Counted from the first letter of the stretch, positions 29,025 through 37,088 are shown. The stretch is DNA of 64,000 nt from Nitrosomonadales bacterium (GCA_016716325.1 JADJWO010000001.1:62001-126000); one strand, 5' to 3'. Made by a program: numbers and translations. The notes: generated from the sequence alone by a model not told the origin.

Positions 29025-30566
29025 TTAAACCGCGATGCCGGCGGAGATGCCGGGGCGTTTTGCCTGTGCTGCCCGCGCCCGCAACTGACCGCACGCGCCT
29101 TCCACCTCCTGACCCGCCGAATCGCGCAACTGCGTGACGATGCCGTGCTGCTTCAGCGTGCCGACCATGCGCGCCAGCCGCTCGGGGGCGGGGCGGCGGT
29201 AAGGCAGGCCGTCCACATCGTTGAACGGGATGAAGTTCATGATCGCGTACTTGCCGGCGAGCAGTTCGACGATGCGCGCCAGTTCCGCATCCGTATCGTT
29301 CACCCCCTCGATCAGCGTCCACTGGTACTGCGTGGGATAGTGCGTGGCGCGTGCATATTCCTCGCAGCGTTCCACCAGTTCCTCCACCGCGATGCGCGGC
29401 GCATGCGGCAACAGCTTCGCGCGCAGCGCATCGTCGGTGCTGTGCAGCGAAAGCGCGAGGGCGGGTTTTACTGACAGTAATTCATTCGCCGACACATTCC
29501 CTCCCCCTTGAAGGGGGAGGGGTAGGGTGGGGGTAAAAACGTAATCGTTACGCAACTCTACCCCCATCCCAGCCTTCCCCCTGCATGGGGGAAGGAGTGA
29601 ATTGCGTTCATTCCGAGAGTCACGCCCCTCCATCAACCGCTCGAACACCCGCACATCGCCCACCGTGGACAACACCAGATTCTTGTGCGCGATGTTGCCC
29701 TGCATGCCCAGCACCTCGATCGCCTCCAGCACGTTGTCCAGATTGTGCGCCGGCTCGCCCATGCCCATGAACACCACCTTGCTCACCGCGCGGCGTCTGC
29801 GCGCCAGCACCACCTGCGCCACGATCTCCGCGCTGCCGAGCTGGCGGATCAATCCTGCACGGCCGCTCATGCAGAACACGCAACCTACCGCGCAACCCAC
29901 CTGCGTCGAGATGCACAAGCCGCCGCGTGGCAGCAGCACGCTTTCCACCATCTGCCCGTCCGCCAGTTCCACCAGCAGCCGAGCCACCTCATCAGAATCG
30001 GCAGAAGCGCGCAGCGCGACCTTTACCCCTTCTCCCGCAGGAATTGAACAAGGCTTTTCGCGATTGCCTCCTCTCCCGCTGGGTTGAAGATTGCTTTTCT
30101 CGTTTGCTCTTTCTCCCGCTTGCGGAGGGAGGTTGGATAGGGGGTATCCGGGAGAGGATCGGGGAGATGCGCGCAGCGCGACCTTTACCCCCTCTCCCGC
30201 AGGAATTGAACAAGGCTTTTCGCGATTGCCACCTCTCCCGCTCGCGGGAGAGGATTGAGGAGAGGGGCGGCGGGAGAGGGCAGGGGAGACCTTTACCCCC
30301 TCTCCCGCAGGGCGGGAGAGGGCAGGGGAGAGGGGGGGAGTGAGGGAGGCGGGAGCTGGATACTCACCATGCAAGCGCGCCAGCCCCTCCAGCTCCGCCT
30401 CGATGGCAGGCAACGCATCGCGCATCGCAGCAGGGAAGAAAGTCGCCGCCGGGCTGCCCTTGATGTCGTAAGATCGCACCTGGCTCCAGCCGCGCAGCAA
30501 ACGGTCTGCATGGCAGGGTTTCGCGCCGAGGTCGTAAAGCCGTTGGCGGAGGAGTGAGAGGCGCAT
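29025..30566 (-). CDS. RlmN/Cfr-family radical SAM RNA methyltransferase with two repeat-derived inserts
   Basis: 513 residues where the family has about 350-380. The N-terminal helical domain (1-70, AKPCHADRLLRGW) is followed by a low-complexity insert (about 75-189). The radical SAM core then begins with CxxxCxxC at C225, C229 and C232. FMGMGEPAHNLDNVLEA, LSLHSTDDALRAKLLP, NFIPFN and the methyl-carrying Cys (GACGQL, C492) are all present; C218 matches the second RlmN cysteine. A second insert occupies about 315-365. Both inserts are translated palindromic repeats without stops or frame loss. Such enzymes methylate A2503 of 23S rRNA, and RlmN also methylates some tRNAs. This could be the housekeeping RlmN or a paralogue. 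Removing both inserts restores normal length, so an active enzyme with surface extensions is plausible. Confidence 0.82.
   Translation of the reverse strand: MRLSLLRQRLYDLGAKPCHADRLLRGWSQVRSYDIKGSPAATFFPAAMRDALPAIEAELEGLARLHGEYPAPASLTPPLSPALSRPAGEGVKVSPALSRRPSPQSSPASGRGGNREKPCSIPAGEGVKVALRASPRSSPGYPLSNLPPQAGERANEKSNLQPSGRGGNREKPCSIPAGEGVKVALRASADSDEVARLLVELADGQMVESVLLPRGGLCISTQVGCAVGCVFCMSGRAGLIRQLGSAEIVAQVVLARRRRAVSKVVFMGMGEPAHNLDNVLEAIEVLGMQGNIAHKNLVLSTVGDVRVFERLMEGRDSRNERNSLLPPCRGKAGMGVELRNDYVFTPTLPLPLQGGGNVSANELLSVKPALALSLHSTDDALRAKLLPHAPRIAVEELVERCEEYARATHYPTQYQWTLIEGVNDTDAELARIVELLAGKYAIMNFIPFNDVDGLPYRRPAPERLARMVGTLKQHGIVTQLRDSAGQEVEGACGQLRARAAQAKRPGISAGIAV
29497..29597 (-). repeat. CTCCCCCTT-family palindromic element inside RlmN-like gene
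   Basis: The left half carries TCCCTCCCCCTTGAAGGGGG and GTAGGGTGGGGGTA. The right half is its near reverse complement (TACCCCCATCCCAGCC.. and CCCCCTGCATGGGGG). The whole is a 101-base palindrome-pair element read in frame as part of residues 315-365. Confidence 0.85.
30007..30345 (-). repeat. Cluster of CTCTCCCGC-family repeats inside RlmN-like gene
   Basis: At least five CTCTCCCGC / GCGGGAGAGG hairpins lie here. A block beginning GCGCGCAGCGCGACC at 30007 recurs at 30169, exactly 162 bases (54 codons) away, giving a 25-residue near-identical peptide twice. The cluster encodes about residues 75-187. Confidence 0.88.
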
Positions 30567-30687
30567 CGAAGGTGTCGGAGAAGAAAGAAGGCGCGGCGGA
30601 TTTTAACTCAGGATGTCAGTCTCATACGGGTTTCAGGAATCGCGTTACACCTTGGTCGTGTTTGAGGGATATCCACTCCGATACCTG

Positions 30688-30739
30688 AAGTGCGTTCCTG
30701 GAGTGCGTGATTCACCACACATTAGAACGCACTTATATT
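30688..30739 (+). promoter_or_regulatory. Candidate promoter with operator-like inverted repeat before the SQR-like gene
   Basis: A 10-base perfect inverted repeat, AAGTGCGTTC (30688-30697) and GAACGCACTT (30725-30734), overlaps a candidate promoter. The promoter has -35 TTCACC (30711-30716), a 17-base spacer and -10 TATATT (30734-30739). The layout suits a regulator that blocks RNA polymerase. The rest of the 387-base gap (30567-30953) would be a 5' leader of about 200 bases with no other gene that I can see. Confidence 0.45.
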
Positions 30740-30953
30740 ACTATTCCAGCAGTCGAGTCTGGAATCGTTGGATGGGCTCGACAGTACAGCAAGTCATGCC
30801 GGTCGTTGCGGGATCATTCGGGCGACCACGGCGAGTATGGTTCGACGTCGTACCAGTCGGACATCGCGATGCGGCATCACAGAATGCCGCTTCAGAACAG
30901 GGCAGATTCAACAGACCGCAGCGCGGGGTCTGAACGTTACTGAAAGGGAGAAC

Positions 30954-32411
30954 ATGGCACGTATCGTAATCCTGGGCGCAGGCATCTCTGGTCATACCGC
31001 CGCCCGATATCTCAACAAATGGGTGGGCAAGCAGCACGAGATCGTCGTGGTGTCGCCCAATGCAAAGTGGAACTGGATCCCCTCCAATATCTGGGTGGGC
31101 GTGGGACAGATGACCGAGAAGGACGTCACATTCGATCTCGCCGAACTGTATGCGAAAACGCATGTCGATTTCCGTCAGGCCAAGGCCCTGTCGGTCCATC
31201 CGGAAGGCAGCGCCGATAGCGCACAGCCCTTCGTCACCGTCGAATACACCCTCCCGGAAAAAGCGGGCCAGCAGGAGAACATCAGCTTCGACTTCCTGGT
31301 GAACGCCACCGGCCCCAAGCTGAACTTCGGCGCCACCGAAGGCCTGGGCCCCGAGCATGGCCACACCGTTTCCGTCTGCACCGCCGGCCATGCGCTGGAA
31401 GCGAACCGGAAACTGCAGGCCAGCATCGAGGCCATGCGCAAGGGTCAACGTCAGACCGTCGTCATCGGCACCGGTCACGGCATGTGCACCTGCCAGGGCG
31501 CGGCGTTCGAATATATCTACAACGTGGACCACGTGTTGCGCGAGGCAGGCGTCCGCGACAAGGCGCGCATCGTCTGGCTGAGCAATGAATACGAGCTGGG
31601 CGATTTCGGCATGGGCGGCGTACATATCACGCGCGGCGGCTATATCACCAACGGCAAGACCTTCGCCGAATCGCTGATGGTCGAACGCGGCATCGAATGG
31701 ATCACCCGTGCCCACGTCAAGAAAGTGGAAGCCGGCAAGATCCACTACGAAACCATAGACGGCCAGTTCCATGAACTGGAATTCGACTTCTCCATGCTGA
31801 TCCCGCCGTTCGCAGGCGTGGGCCTGAAGGCCTTCAACAAGGCGGGTGAAGACATCACCAGCCAAATGTTCGCGCCCAACGGTTTCATGAAGGTCGATGC
31901 CGACTACACCCAGCGCCCGTTCATGGAGTGGAGCGCCAAGGATTGGCCGCGCACCTACCAGACACCGTCATACCGCAACATCTTCGCCGTCGGCATCGCG
32001 TTCGCGCCACCGCACCTGATCAGCAAGCCGATGCAGAGCGCCAACGGCACGCCGATCAATCCGGCGCCGCCGCGCACCGGCATGCCCTCGGCATCGATGG
32101 CCAAGGCCGTCGCCATGAGCATCCGCGACATGCTGAATGGCGCAGAGCAGCCCACGCACACCGCCTCGATGGCCGAGATGGGGGCCGCGTGTGTCGCTTC
32201 CACCGGCTCGCACATCCTCAAGGGCACCGCAGCGACCATGACCGTCTTCCCCGTCGTGCCGGACTACGAGAAATATCCGGCATACGGCCGCGACATGGAG
32301 CTGACCTTTGGCGAGATCGGCCTGGCAGGCCACTGGATGAAGTACCTGCTGCACCATGCCTTCATCTATCAGGCCAAGCTGAAACCGGGCTGGTCCGTGA
32401 TCCCGGACTGA
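30954..32411 (+). CDS. Sulfide:quinone oxidoreductase-like FAD flavoprotein
   Basis: 485 residues. It starts with the dinucleotide-binding motif GAGISGHTAA (8-17). It continues with an SQR/FCSD-type pattern: WNWIPSNIWVGVG, FLVNATGPKLNFGA, a second nucleotide-binding-like motif VVIGTGHGMCTCQGAAFEY and a C-terminal membrane-associating end (GHWMKYLLHHAFIYQAKLKPGW). Cysteines at 142, 178, 180 and 413 are candidates for the sulfide-handling redox cysteines. SQR oxidises sulfide to polysulfide or persulfide and passes electrons to quinone at the inner membrane. The subtype cannot be assigned with certainty, and a related NDH-2-like function is possible. The ATG has AAAGGGAG directly upstream. A 53-residue gene follows after 28 bases. 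Confidence 0.8.
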   Translation: MARIVILGAGISGHTAARYLNKWVGKQHEIVVVSPNAKWNWIPSNIWVGVGQMTEKDVTFDLAELYAKTHVDFRQAKALSVHPEGSADSAQPFVTVEYTLPEKAGQQENISFDFLVNATGPKLNFGATEGLGPEHGHTVSVCTAGHALEANRKLQASIEAMRKGQRQTVVIGTGHGMCTCQGAAFEYIYNVDHVLREAGVRDKARIVWLSNEYELGDFGMGGVHITRGGYITNGKTFAESLMVERGIEWITRAHVKKVEAGKIHYETIDGQFHELEFDFSMLIPPFAGVGLKAFNKAGEDITSQMFAPNGFMKVDADYTQRPFMEWSAKDWPRTYQTPSYRNIFAVGIAFAPPHLISKPMQSANGTPINPAPPRTGMPSASMAKAVAMSIRDMLNGAEQPTHTASMAEMGAACVASTGSHILKGTAATMTVFPVVPDYEKYPAYGRDMELTFGEIGLAGHWMKYLLHHAFIYQAKLKPGWSVIPD

Positions 32412-32439
32412 TCGACAAAACATACACAAGGAAAAGAAC

Positions 32440-32601
32440 ATGGGAAACCAAACCAATCGCGAACCGTACCAGCAGGCGTACTACCCGCCGGCACCGACAG
32501 GCCTCACACGATTCATGCGGACCTGCTTCCTCTGGCAGGTGATCCGCTTCCTGGCCATCAACTTCAAGATCCTGAAGCTGCTCGCCAAGTCGCATCACTG
32601 A
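32440..32601 (+). CDS. Small amphipathic protein encoded with the SQR-like gene
   Basis: A 53-residue open frame starts at ATG 32440 with AAGGA (32428-32432) seven bases upstream. It ends TGA 17 bases before an intrinsic terminator. The N-terminal half is polar (MGNQTNREPYQQAYYPPAP); the C-terminal half is a Leu/Ile/Phe-rich basic helix (FLWQVIRFLAIN, KILKLLAK) ending SHH, which could lie on or insert into the membrane. It is unrecognised. Its place between sqr and the terminator, with its own ribosome site, supports a real gene. It may help membrane docking of the flavoprotein, but that is inference. Confidence 0.65.
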   Translation: MGNQTNREPYQQAYYPPAPTGLTRFMRTCFLWQVIRFLAINFKILKLLAKSHH

Positions 32602-32617
32602 GCGGAACGCGGCAAAC

Positions 32618-32644
32618 AAAAAACCCGGCAGTGCCGGGTTTTTT
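32618..32644 (+). terminator. Intrinsic terminator after the SQR operon
   Basis: AACCCGGC-AGT-GCCGGGTT forms an 8-base stem flanked by runs of A (upstream) and six T residues (downstream). Confidence 0.92.
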
Positions 32645-32741
32645 CATGCGCCTCGTTTTGTCATTTGCGCCCGTGCCCGAAACTGGCAGCAGGCGCCTGC
32701 ACAAGCATTAATTGCCAGTTTGCAGTCAAAGCATGATTAAG

Positions 32742-32800
32742 GATGTTTCCATAATTAATGACATTCGCGCCGTCATTCCCGCGCAAGCGGGAATCCAGCA
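32742..32800 (+). repeat. Left flank plus one arm of the composite REPIN-like element
   Basis: GATGTTTCCATAATTAATG (32742-32760) and the following ACATTCGCGC plus one complete REP arm match 937-993 almost base for base. The spacer and the right half are missing. It shows that the flank travels with the REP arm. Confidence 0.85.
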
Positions 32801-32806
32801 GAGTAG

Positions 32807-32833
32807 GGTGCAATAAGCGCAGCGCATTGCACC
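32807..32833 (+). repeat. GGTGCAAT..ATTGCACC hairpin repeat
   Basis: A perfect 8-base inverted repeat encloses AAGCGCAGCGC. It abuts the preceding REP arm and lies 13 bases past the stop of the helicase gene. It lacks a T-tail. Confidence 0.6.
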
Positions 32834-32845
32834 GGATGTTTTGAT

Positions 32846-34672
32846 CTACACCACCAACCTCCCCACCAACTCCGACATATTCGAGTAAGTGACAAACGCC
32901 TCATGCGTCGCCCGCGTGATGGCGACATAGGTCAGGCGCACATCGTCTTCGATATCCTCAGCCTTCTTCAGCTCACCCAACCCGCCCATTGCTACGCAGG
33001 GGAATTCCAGACCTTGGGCGGTGTGCATGGTCAGTAAGCGCACCTCATCCCGTTCCATTTGTATGCGGTTGCCATGATCTTTTGCAACGTCAATCGGTAT
33101 GCCGGATTTCGTCAGTATTTTCTCGAACCTTTCGCAGAGAAATTTTCGGGGATAAAGCACCGCCATCTGTCCCCACTGGTAACCGGCGGCCTTGCGTCCG
33201 AGCAGCCATTCCGCAATCGCATGCGCTTCGCCGTCATGGCTCACGCACTGGCGCACCACCGGCTCCACCCCCTCGCGCCCGCCGTCTTCCGGCATCAGGA
33301 TCGCGCTCTCGTCACCTGCGCACACGCCCGGTGCACCGATCACATCGGCGGCGAATTTGCGCGCGAAGCGCAATATCTGCGCGGTGTTGCGGTAATTCAC
33401 CTTGAGCACCGTGGTGCGGCCGGCGGCCTCGATGCCGAGCTGCTTCCATACTGGGCGCTTGCGCCCTTTGTAGATCGCCTGCGCATCGTCGTAAACGATC
33501 ATCAGCGCCTTCGTGTCCGGGTTTACCATCTTCGCCGCCAGCGCCAGCCACTGTGGCTCGAAGTTATGCGCCTCGTCGATCAGCACCGCATCGTATTGGC
33601 CACCCGGAATCAACCCGCGCTCGGCGGCATCCAGCACGGCCTGCACATTGGCCGCCTGCCGCTCCGAAAAATCGGCAATCTCTTTCTCGGTTGCTATCGG
33701 CAGGCCGTAAGTGCGCAACATCTTCCAGCACCAGGCATGGAAGGTCGAAGTGATCACCTTGTCCTCCACACCTCTGTCCTGCATCGCATTCTCCAGCCGA
33801 CCCGAAATGCCGTTCGCATAACTCAACAGCAGCACCGGGCGGGGTGCGGGTCCCGGTAGGGCGCGCGCGATCTGCTCGGCGCGGAACGCCAGAATCAGCG
33901 TCTTGCCGGAACCCGCCACGCCGCGCACGATGCGGTGCCCCTCGCCCATGCTGCGCGCCACCTGTTCTTGCTGCATGTCCATCACTTCCAGTATGCGGTC
34001 GGCGGCGGGCGAGGATTTCGCAGGATCGTCAAACGGCAGCGCAATCTGCGTGACGCGAATCTCAGGGAATAGCAGCGCGCGCACCCGGTCGATCTGCGGC
34101 AAAGACAAGGCAGGCCCGATGCGCGGCGATACCATGCGCCACACCCGCTCGCGAAACGCATCCGCATCCACCTTCTCCGCCATCTCGTCGCGGAAGATGC
34201 AGCGATCCGGCGGGAATACTTCCCGTAAATCAGTCTGCTCAAACTGCTTGCGCGTGATGTTGCTGAAAGCCACACCATGCCCGAAAGAAAACACCGGCCT
34301 GCCCTTGAAGCTCCCGCCCTCGTTCACCAGCAAGGGATCGCGCTGCAACGCGTTCACCACGTTGAACATGTAATTGCGCACCTGCACGAACGGATTGTCA
34401 GTCAGCACATTGCCGCGATCGGTGATCAGCTCCACCTGCTTGCTGTTCGCACTGCCTATCGTATCCAGTCGCCAATCCTTCACCTCCAGCACCACAATGC
34501 CCTGCTGCGGATGCAAGGCCACGAAATCAGGATGCCTGCCAAAAGGCCCGACCGGAATGTTGTGCCACACCCAGGCGTTGTCTTCGAGGCAATCCTTCAG
34601 GCGTTCGGCGAGGCGCAACTCGCCGCGTGCATCGAAGCGGGCGGCGCCGAGGGAGGGGATTAGGGTGGACAT
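32846..34672 (-). CDS. NERD-domain UvrD/Rep-type helicase
   Basis: 608 residues. The N-terminal NERD nuclease-related domain (about 10-130) shows HPDFVALH with D49 and VLEVKDW with E63 and K65, the PD-(D/E)xK-like triad. A superfamily 1 helicase follows: Walker A GVAGSGKT at 251-258, motif II LIDEAH near 370, VNYRNTAQILRFA (motif IV region), MTHAQG-type motif LLTMHTAQGLEFP and final YVAITRATHEAF. NERD-UvrD fusions act on DNA ends or plasmid/phage DNA in ways still poorly known and often lie in defence-type regions. It is transcribed alone on the minus strand. The downstream EEP nuclease-like gene (34765-35502) is on the same strand, 92 bases upstream in the direction of transcription. Confidence 0.88.
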   Translation of the reverse strand: MSTLIPSLGAARFDARGELRLAERLKDCLEDNAWVWHNIPVGPFGRHPDFVALHPQQGIVVLEVKDWRLDTIGSANSKQVELITDRGNVLTDNPFVQVRNYMFNVVNALQRDPLLVNEGGSFKGRPVFSFGHGVAFSNITRKQFEQTDLREVFPPDRCIFRDEMAEKVDADAFRERVWRMVSPRIGPALSLPQIDRVRALLFPEIRVTQIALPFDDPAKSSPAADRILEVMDMQQEQVARSMGEGHRIVRGVAGSGKTLILAFRAEQIARALPGPAPRPVLLLSYANGISGRLENAMQDRGVEDKVITSTFHAWCWKMLRTYGLPIATEKEIADFSERQAANVQAVLDAAERGLIPGGQYDAVLIDEAHNFEPQWLALAAKMVNPDTKALMIVYDDAQAIYKGRKRPVWKQLGIEAAGRTTVLKVNYRNTAQILRFARKFAADVIGAPGVCAGDESAILMPEDGGREGVEPVVRQCVSHDGEAHAIAEWLLGRKAAGYQWGQMAVLYPRKFLCERFEKILTKSGIPIDVAKDHGNRIQMERDEVRLLTMHTAQGLEFPCVAMGGLGELKKAEDIEDDVRLTYVAITRATHEAFVTYSNMSELVGRLVV

Positions 34673-34729
34673 GGGGGGTAGTGGTTATGTAGGGGAGAGG
34701 CAAAGGGGCGGAGTTGATTTTCTTTAAAT

Positions 34730-34750
34730 GACTCCCGTACCTTCGGCTTC
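34730..34750 (+). repeat. GACTCCGGTACCTTTGGC-family repeat, diverged copy
   Basis: GACTCCCGTACCTTCGGCTTC differs from the copy at 35535-35555 at two of 21 positions and has the same orientation. The two copies bracket the EEP gene. Confidence 0.65.
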
Positions 34751-34764
34751 ATTGAGTTCGCTGA

Positions 34765-35502
34765 CTATCTCAGTGTAACGATCAATGGGTTGTGGTCGCT
34801 CATCGTTGCCCAATTTCCTGTACCGATTACTTCGGCACTTGACAGATATGGAACCAGATTGCTGCTTACAAAGACTGCATCGCAGTGAAATTTGTCCGAT
34901 GGTTTATTGGACCAGCGCAGTGTCTGGGGTAACTCGTCCTGCGGATGCAGGTGTTGCCATGCGTTGAGCAATCCCAAGTCATCTTTCAGCCGATTCAGAA
35001 TCTTGATTTCACCCGGCGTGTTTTTCATACTCTCTGATTCTTTTCGTATCGCGGTGGTTACGTTGAAATCGCCTGCGATGATTATCGGTGCGTCGCTCCA
35101 TTGCTGGGCAATCGCTTCTATCATTCGAATAACTCTGGGTTCATAAGGGCCGGGCGAGGGGGCATGGATACTAAAAAGCAACACAGGCTGGGCGGCATCA
35201 CCTATGACCATGTCTGGAATCTTCGCCCCAACAACCCAACCATCAAACTCGGGCAGCGATAAAGAAATCTCTTCGAGCTTGTGCTTTCTCGAAAGAATGG
35301 CACTCCCCCATTTGCCATGATAAACATTGGCGTGGATGCAGCCTTTGAATTGGGAAAACTCATCGGGTGAAAAGTACTTGGTGGGATGCCACGACTCTTG
35401 TGCACAAATGAAATCCGGCAGGAATTCTGCGTCTAATTTTTGCCAATGGTTCCCTTTGTTAATGTGGCCGCCGAAATGCAAGTTATATGTAGCGATTTTC
35501 AA
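34765..35502 (-). CDS. Endonuclease/exonuclease/phosphatase-family protein
   Basis: 245 residues of the EEP fold (DNase I/ExoIII/sphingomyelinase-like). Metal-site residues are in order: N7 (IATYNLHF), E36 (CAQESW), D145/N147 (IAGDFNVT) and D236/H237 (MSDHNPL). The internal His (SIHAP, H113) is also placed as expected. The substrate could be DNA, a phosphodiester lipid or a nucleotide; nothing in the sequence decides. There is no signal peptide, so it is cytoplasmic. Base composition is visibly more AT-rich than its neighbours, and both ends carry the same short repeat, which suggests recent acquisition as a cassette-like piece. Confidence 0.82.
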   Translation of the reverse strand: MKIATYNLHFGGHINKGNHWQKLDAEFLPDFICAQESWHPTKYFSPDEFSQFKGCIHANVYHGKWGSAILSRKHKLEEISLSLPEFDGWVVGAKIPDMVIGDAAQPVLLFSIHAPSPGPYEPRVIRMIEAIAQQWSDAPIIIAGDFNVTTAIRKESESMKNTPGEIKILNRLKDDLGLLNAWQHLHPQDELPQTLRWSNKPSDKFHCDAVFVSSNLVPYLSSAEVIGTGNWATMSDHNPLIVTLR

Positions 35503-35528
35503 GTGGCACTCCTTTGGAATTAGAAATT

Positions 35529-35548
35529 GAATCGACTCCGGTACCTTT
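35529..35548 (+). repeat. GACTCCGGTACCTTT repeat, left arm of a 20-base inverted pair
   Basis: GAATCGACTCCGGTACCTTT here is perfectly inverted at 37756-37775. The two arms enclose the IS110-type element and the toxin-antitoxin pair (2247 bases outer to outer). Confidence 0.85.
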
Positions 35549-35969
35549 GGCTTCTATCGTGAGCTAAAGGGGTCACCCATTAGCCGACCTGCGTCAAGCG
35601 AGTAAACGATTCCATGGCAGCAACCGCCGCCAGTATTTTCAATCCTCAATTCCCGATCAACTAACAAATCGCGCCCGTTTCTTCAATTCATGGCTACGAA
35701 CGAATCGCGCCAGTCACCCATCAGGATCAAACGATCAGCGGTGTTCTGCTTTCGCCCTGGCGGCTTTTGCCGCCCCAGAAGAACGTTGGTGCCGCTTCGC
35801 GTCCAATGGTTATCACAGCTTTCGTGGCTACCGACTTGCGGTGCCAACCCCTCGCTGGCTCGCGTTGCAGGCGATCCGTTTACTGCCCGGGTGACGGCGA
35901 ACGGCATCCCATTCAGCTTCATGGCTAACCTGCCAACCCCTTTGCCGGGCTTGCCGTCGCCGTCGTAAC
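35549..35969. other. Gene-free segment downstream of the IS110-type transposase
   Basis: About 420 bases carry no credible gene. Open frames on both strands across 35690-35970 have no ribosome site and look like by-products of GC skew. The segment holds a strong hairpin (GGCGGC-TTTT-GCCGCC, 35759-35774) and repeated GTCACCCAT at 35572 and 35713. Some IS110/IS1111-family elements keep a structured RNA-coding region beside the transposase, so this could be that region. The outer limit of the element is unknown. Confidence 0.4.
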
Positions 35970-36982
35970 TCATGCAAAACAGCGCGTCACATCAAAGGGC
36001 TTCTGCTCCTTCAGGATGTGGTAACACGCCCGTGCCAGTTTGTGCGCCAATGCCTTGGTGGCAACCGTCGTGTTTGTCTTTGTTTTTTGCGTTCGTAAAA
36101 CCGTTTGGCCTCCGCATTGAAGCGTTGTGCAAAGTTGGCCGCTTCGATAAATGCCCAAGCCAGATACTTGTTGCCGTTCTTGGTGTTGCCTTCGCTCTTC
36201 TTTTTGCCATTGCTCATGTGCTGACTGTCGACACAGCGGGCGTAGGAGGCGAAGTTGCCTACTTCGGCAAAGCGATCGATGGTGCCGATCTCCAGCAGGA
36301 TGATGGTCGCCAAGATGCGGCCTATGCCAGGTACGCTGCTCAGTAAAACGAACTCCTTCCGTTCGCCCACCTTTTTTTGCAAGTGCTTTTCCAAAACGTC
36401 GATTTGCGCATTCAGTGTGAGGATGACAGCAAGGTTGCTTTTGATTGCCAGCGCCACATCTGGTGGCAACCCCATTTGATCCACTACGTCCGCCGTCAAC
36501 TGCTTGATCTGACGACCGCCAATCTTCGCTCCTTGTTGCCGTGCCACGATGTTCTCGACAGCCAATATGTGGCTGGTGCGACTGCGCACCAGTTGCATGC
36601 GCTTTCTCGCCAGATCACGTAGTGCGCGCTGTTCGGGCGGAAGGATGGTACCGGTGGGCAGAATGCCCAATCGCAGCAGGTGCGCCAGTTGCCGGGCATC
36701 GGCTTCGTCGCCGCTGTGTTTGAGGCCATCGTATTTGCGGATGGCCGAGGTGTTGGCCAGCTTCACGATAAATCCGGCTTCCTGCAAACCATCCACCAGC
36801 CAGTACCAGTTGTAGGTCGACTCGACCACAACCGCTTTCAATTCATCGCGCCACGGCAACAAAAACCCCACGATCCGCGTCAAGTCGTTCGGCAATCGCT
36901 TCTCGGCAATCACGCGATCCTCTTCATCTGTCACTGTCACCACGCTGTTGTTCGAGTGCAAATCAATTCCGCTATACTTCAT
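35970..36982 (-). pseudogene. IS110-family transposase, broken by one frameshift
   Basis: The N-terminal DEDD catalytic domain is intact: D7 (GIDLHS), E54 (VVESTYNW), D92 and D95 (SGDEADARQ). The C-terminal Tnp IS116/110/902 domain follows, with SVPGIG, ASYARCVDS and a GNTKNGNKYL serine-region equivalent. The frame is lost in a run of six A (minus strand; T6 at 36083-36088). Afterwards the expected ending (KTNTTVATKALAHKLARACY to the stop at 35970) continues in the -1 frame. Restoring one base gives a normal 337-residue product. The first frame alone stops at 36011 after 323 residues with an aberrant tail. AGGAGG precedes the ATG. A real mutation, a sequencing error in the homopolymer, or slippage on the A run are all possible. 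Confidence 0.85.
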
Positions 36983-37069
36983 GATGTCGGCCTCCTGTGG
37001 TTATCGCAAGTTCGCAAACTCACTTTAACCCCACCGCCATCGGCGGTGGGAGGCCGGCTAGATGATTTT
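36983..37069 (-). mobile_element. Upstream end of the IS110-type element
   Basis: The segment before the transposase start contains CCCACCGCC-ATC-GGCGGTGGG (37030-37050), a 9-base hairpin. The sequence from 37071 outwards (CAGCATCGCAATTGAT) is shared with 40624 onward, where no transposase occurs. It therefore belongs to the antitoxin locus, and the element end should lie at or before about 37070. Confidence 0.5.
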
Positions 37070-37088
37070 CAGCATCGCAATTGATTTT

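Noticed and set aside
35690..35970. Open frames of about 92-96 residues on both strands after the IS110 transposase
   Set aside because: No ribosome site, overlapping frames on both strands, and a strong hairpin inside; more likely non-coding part of the element.
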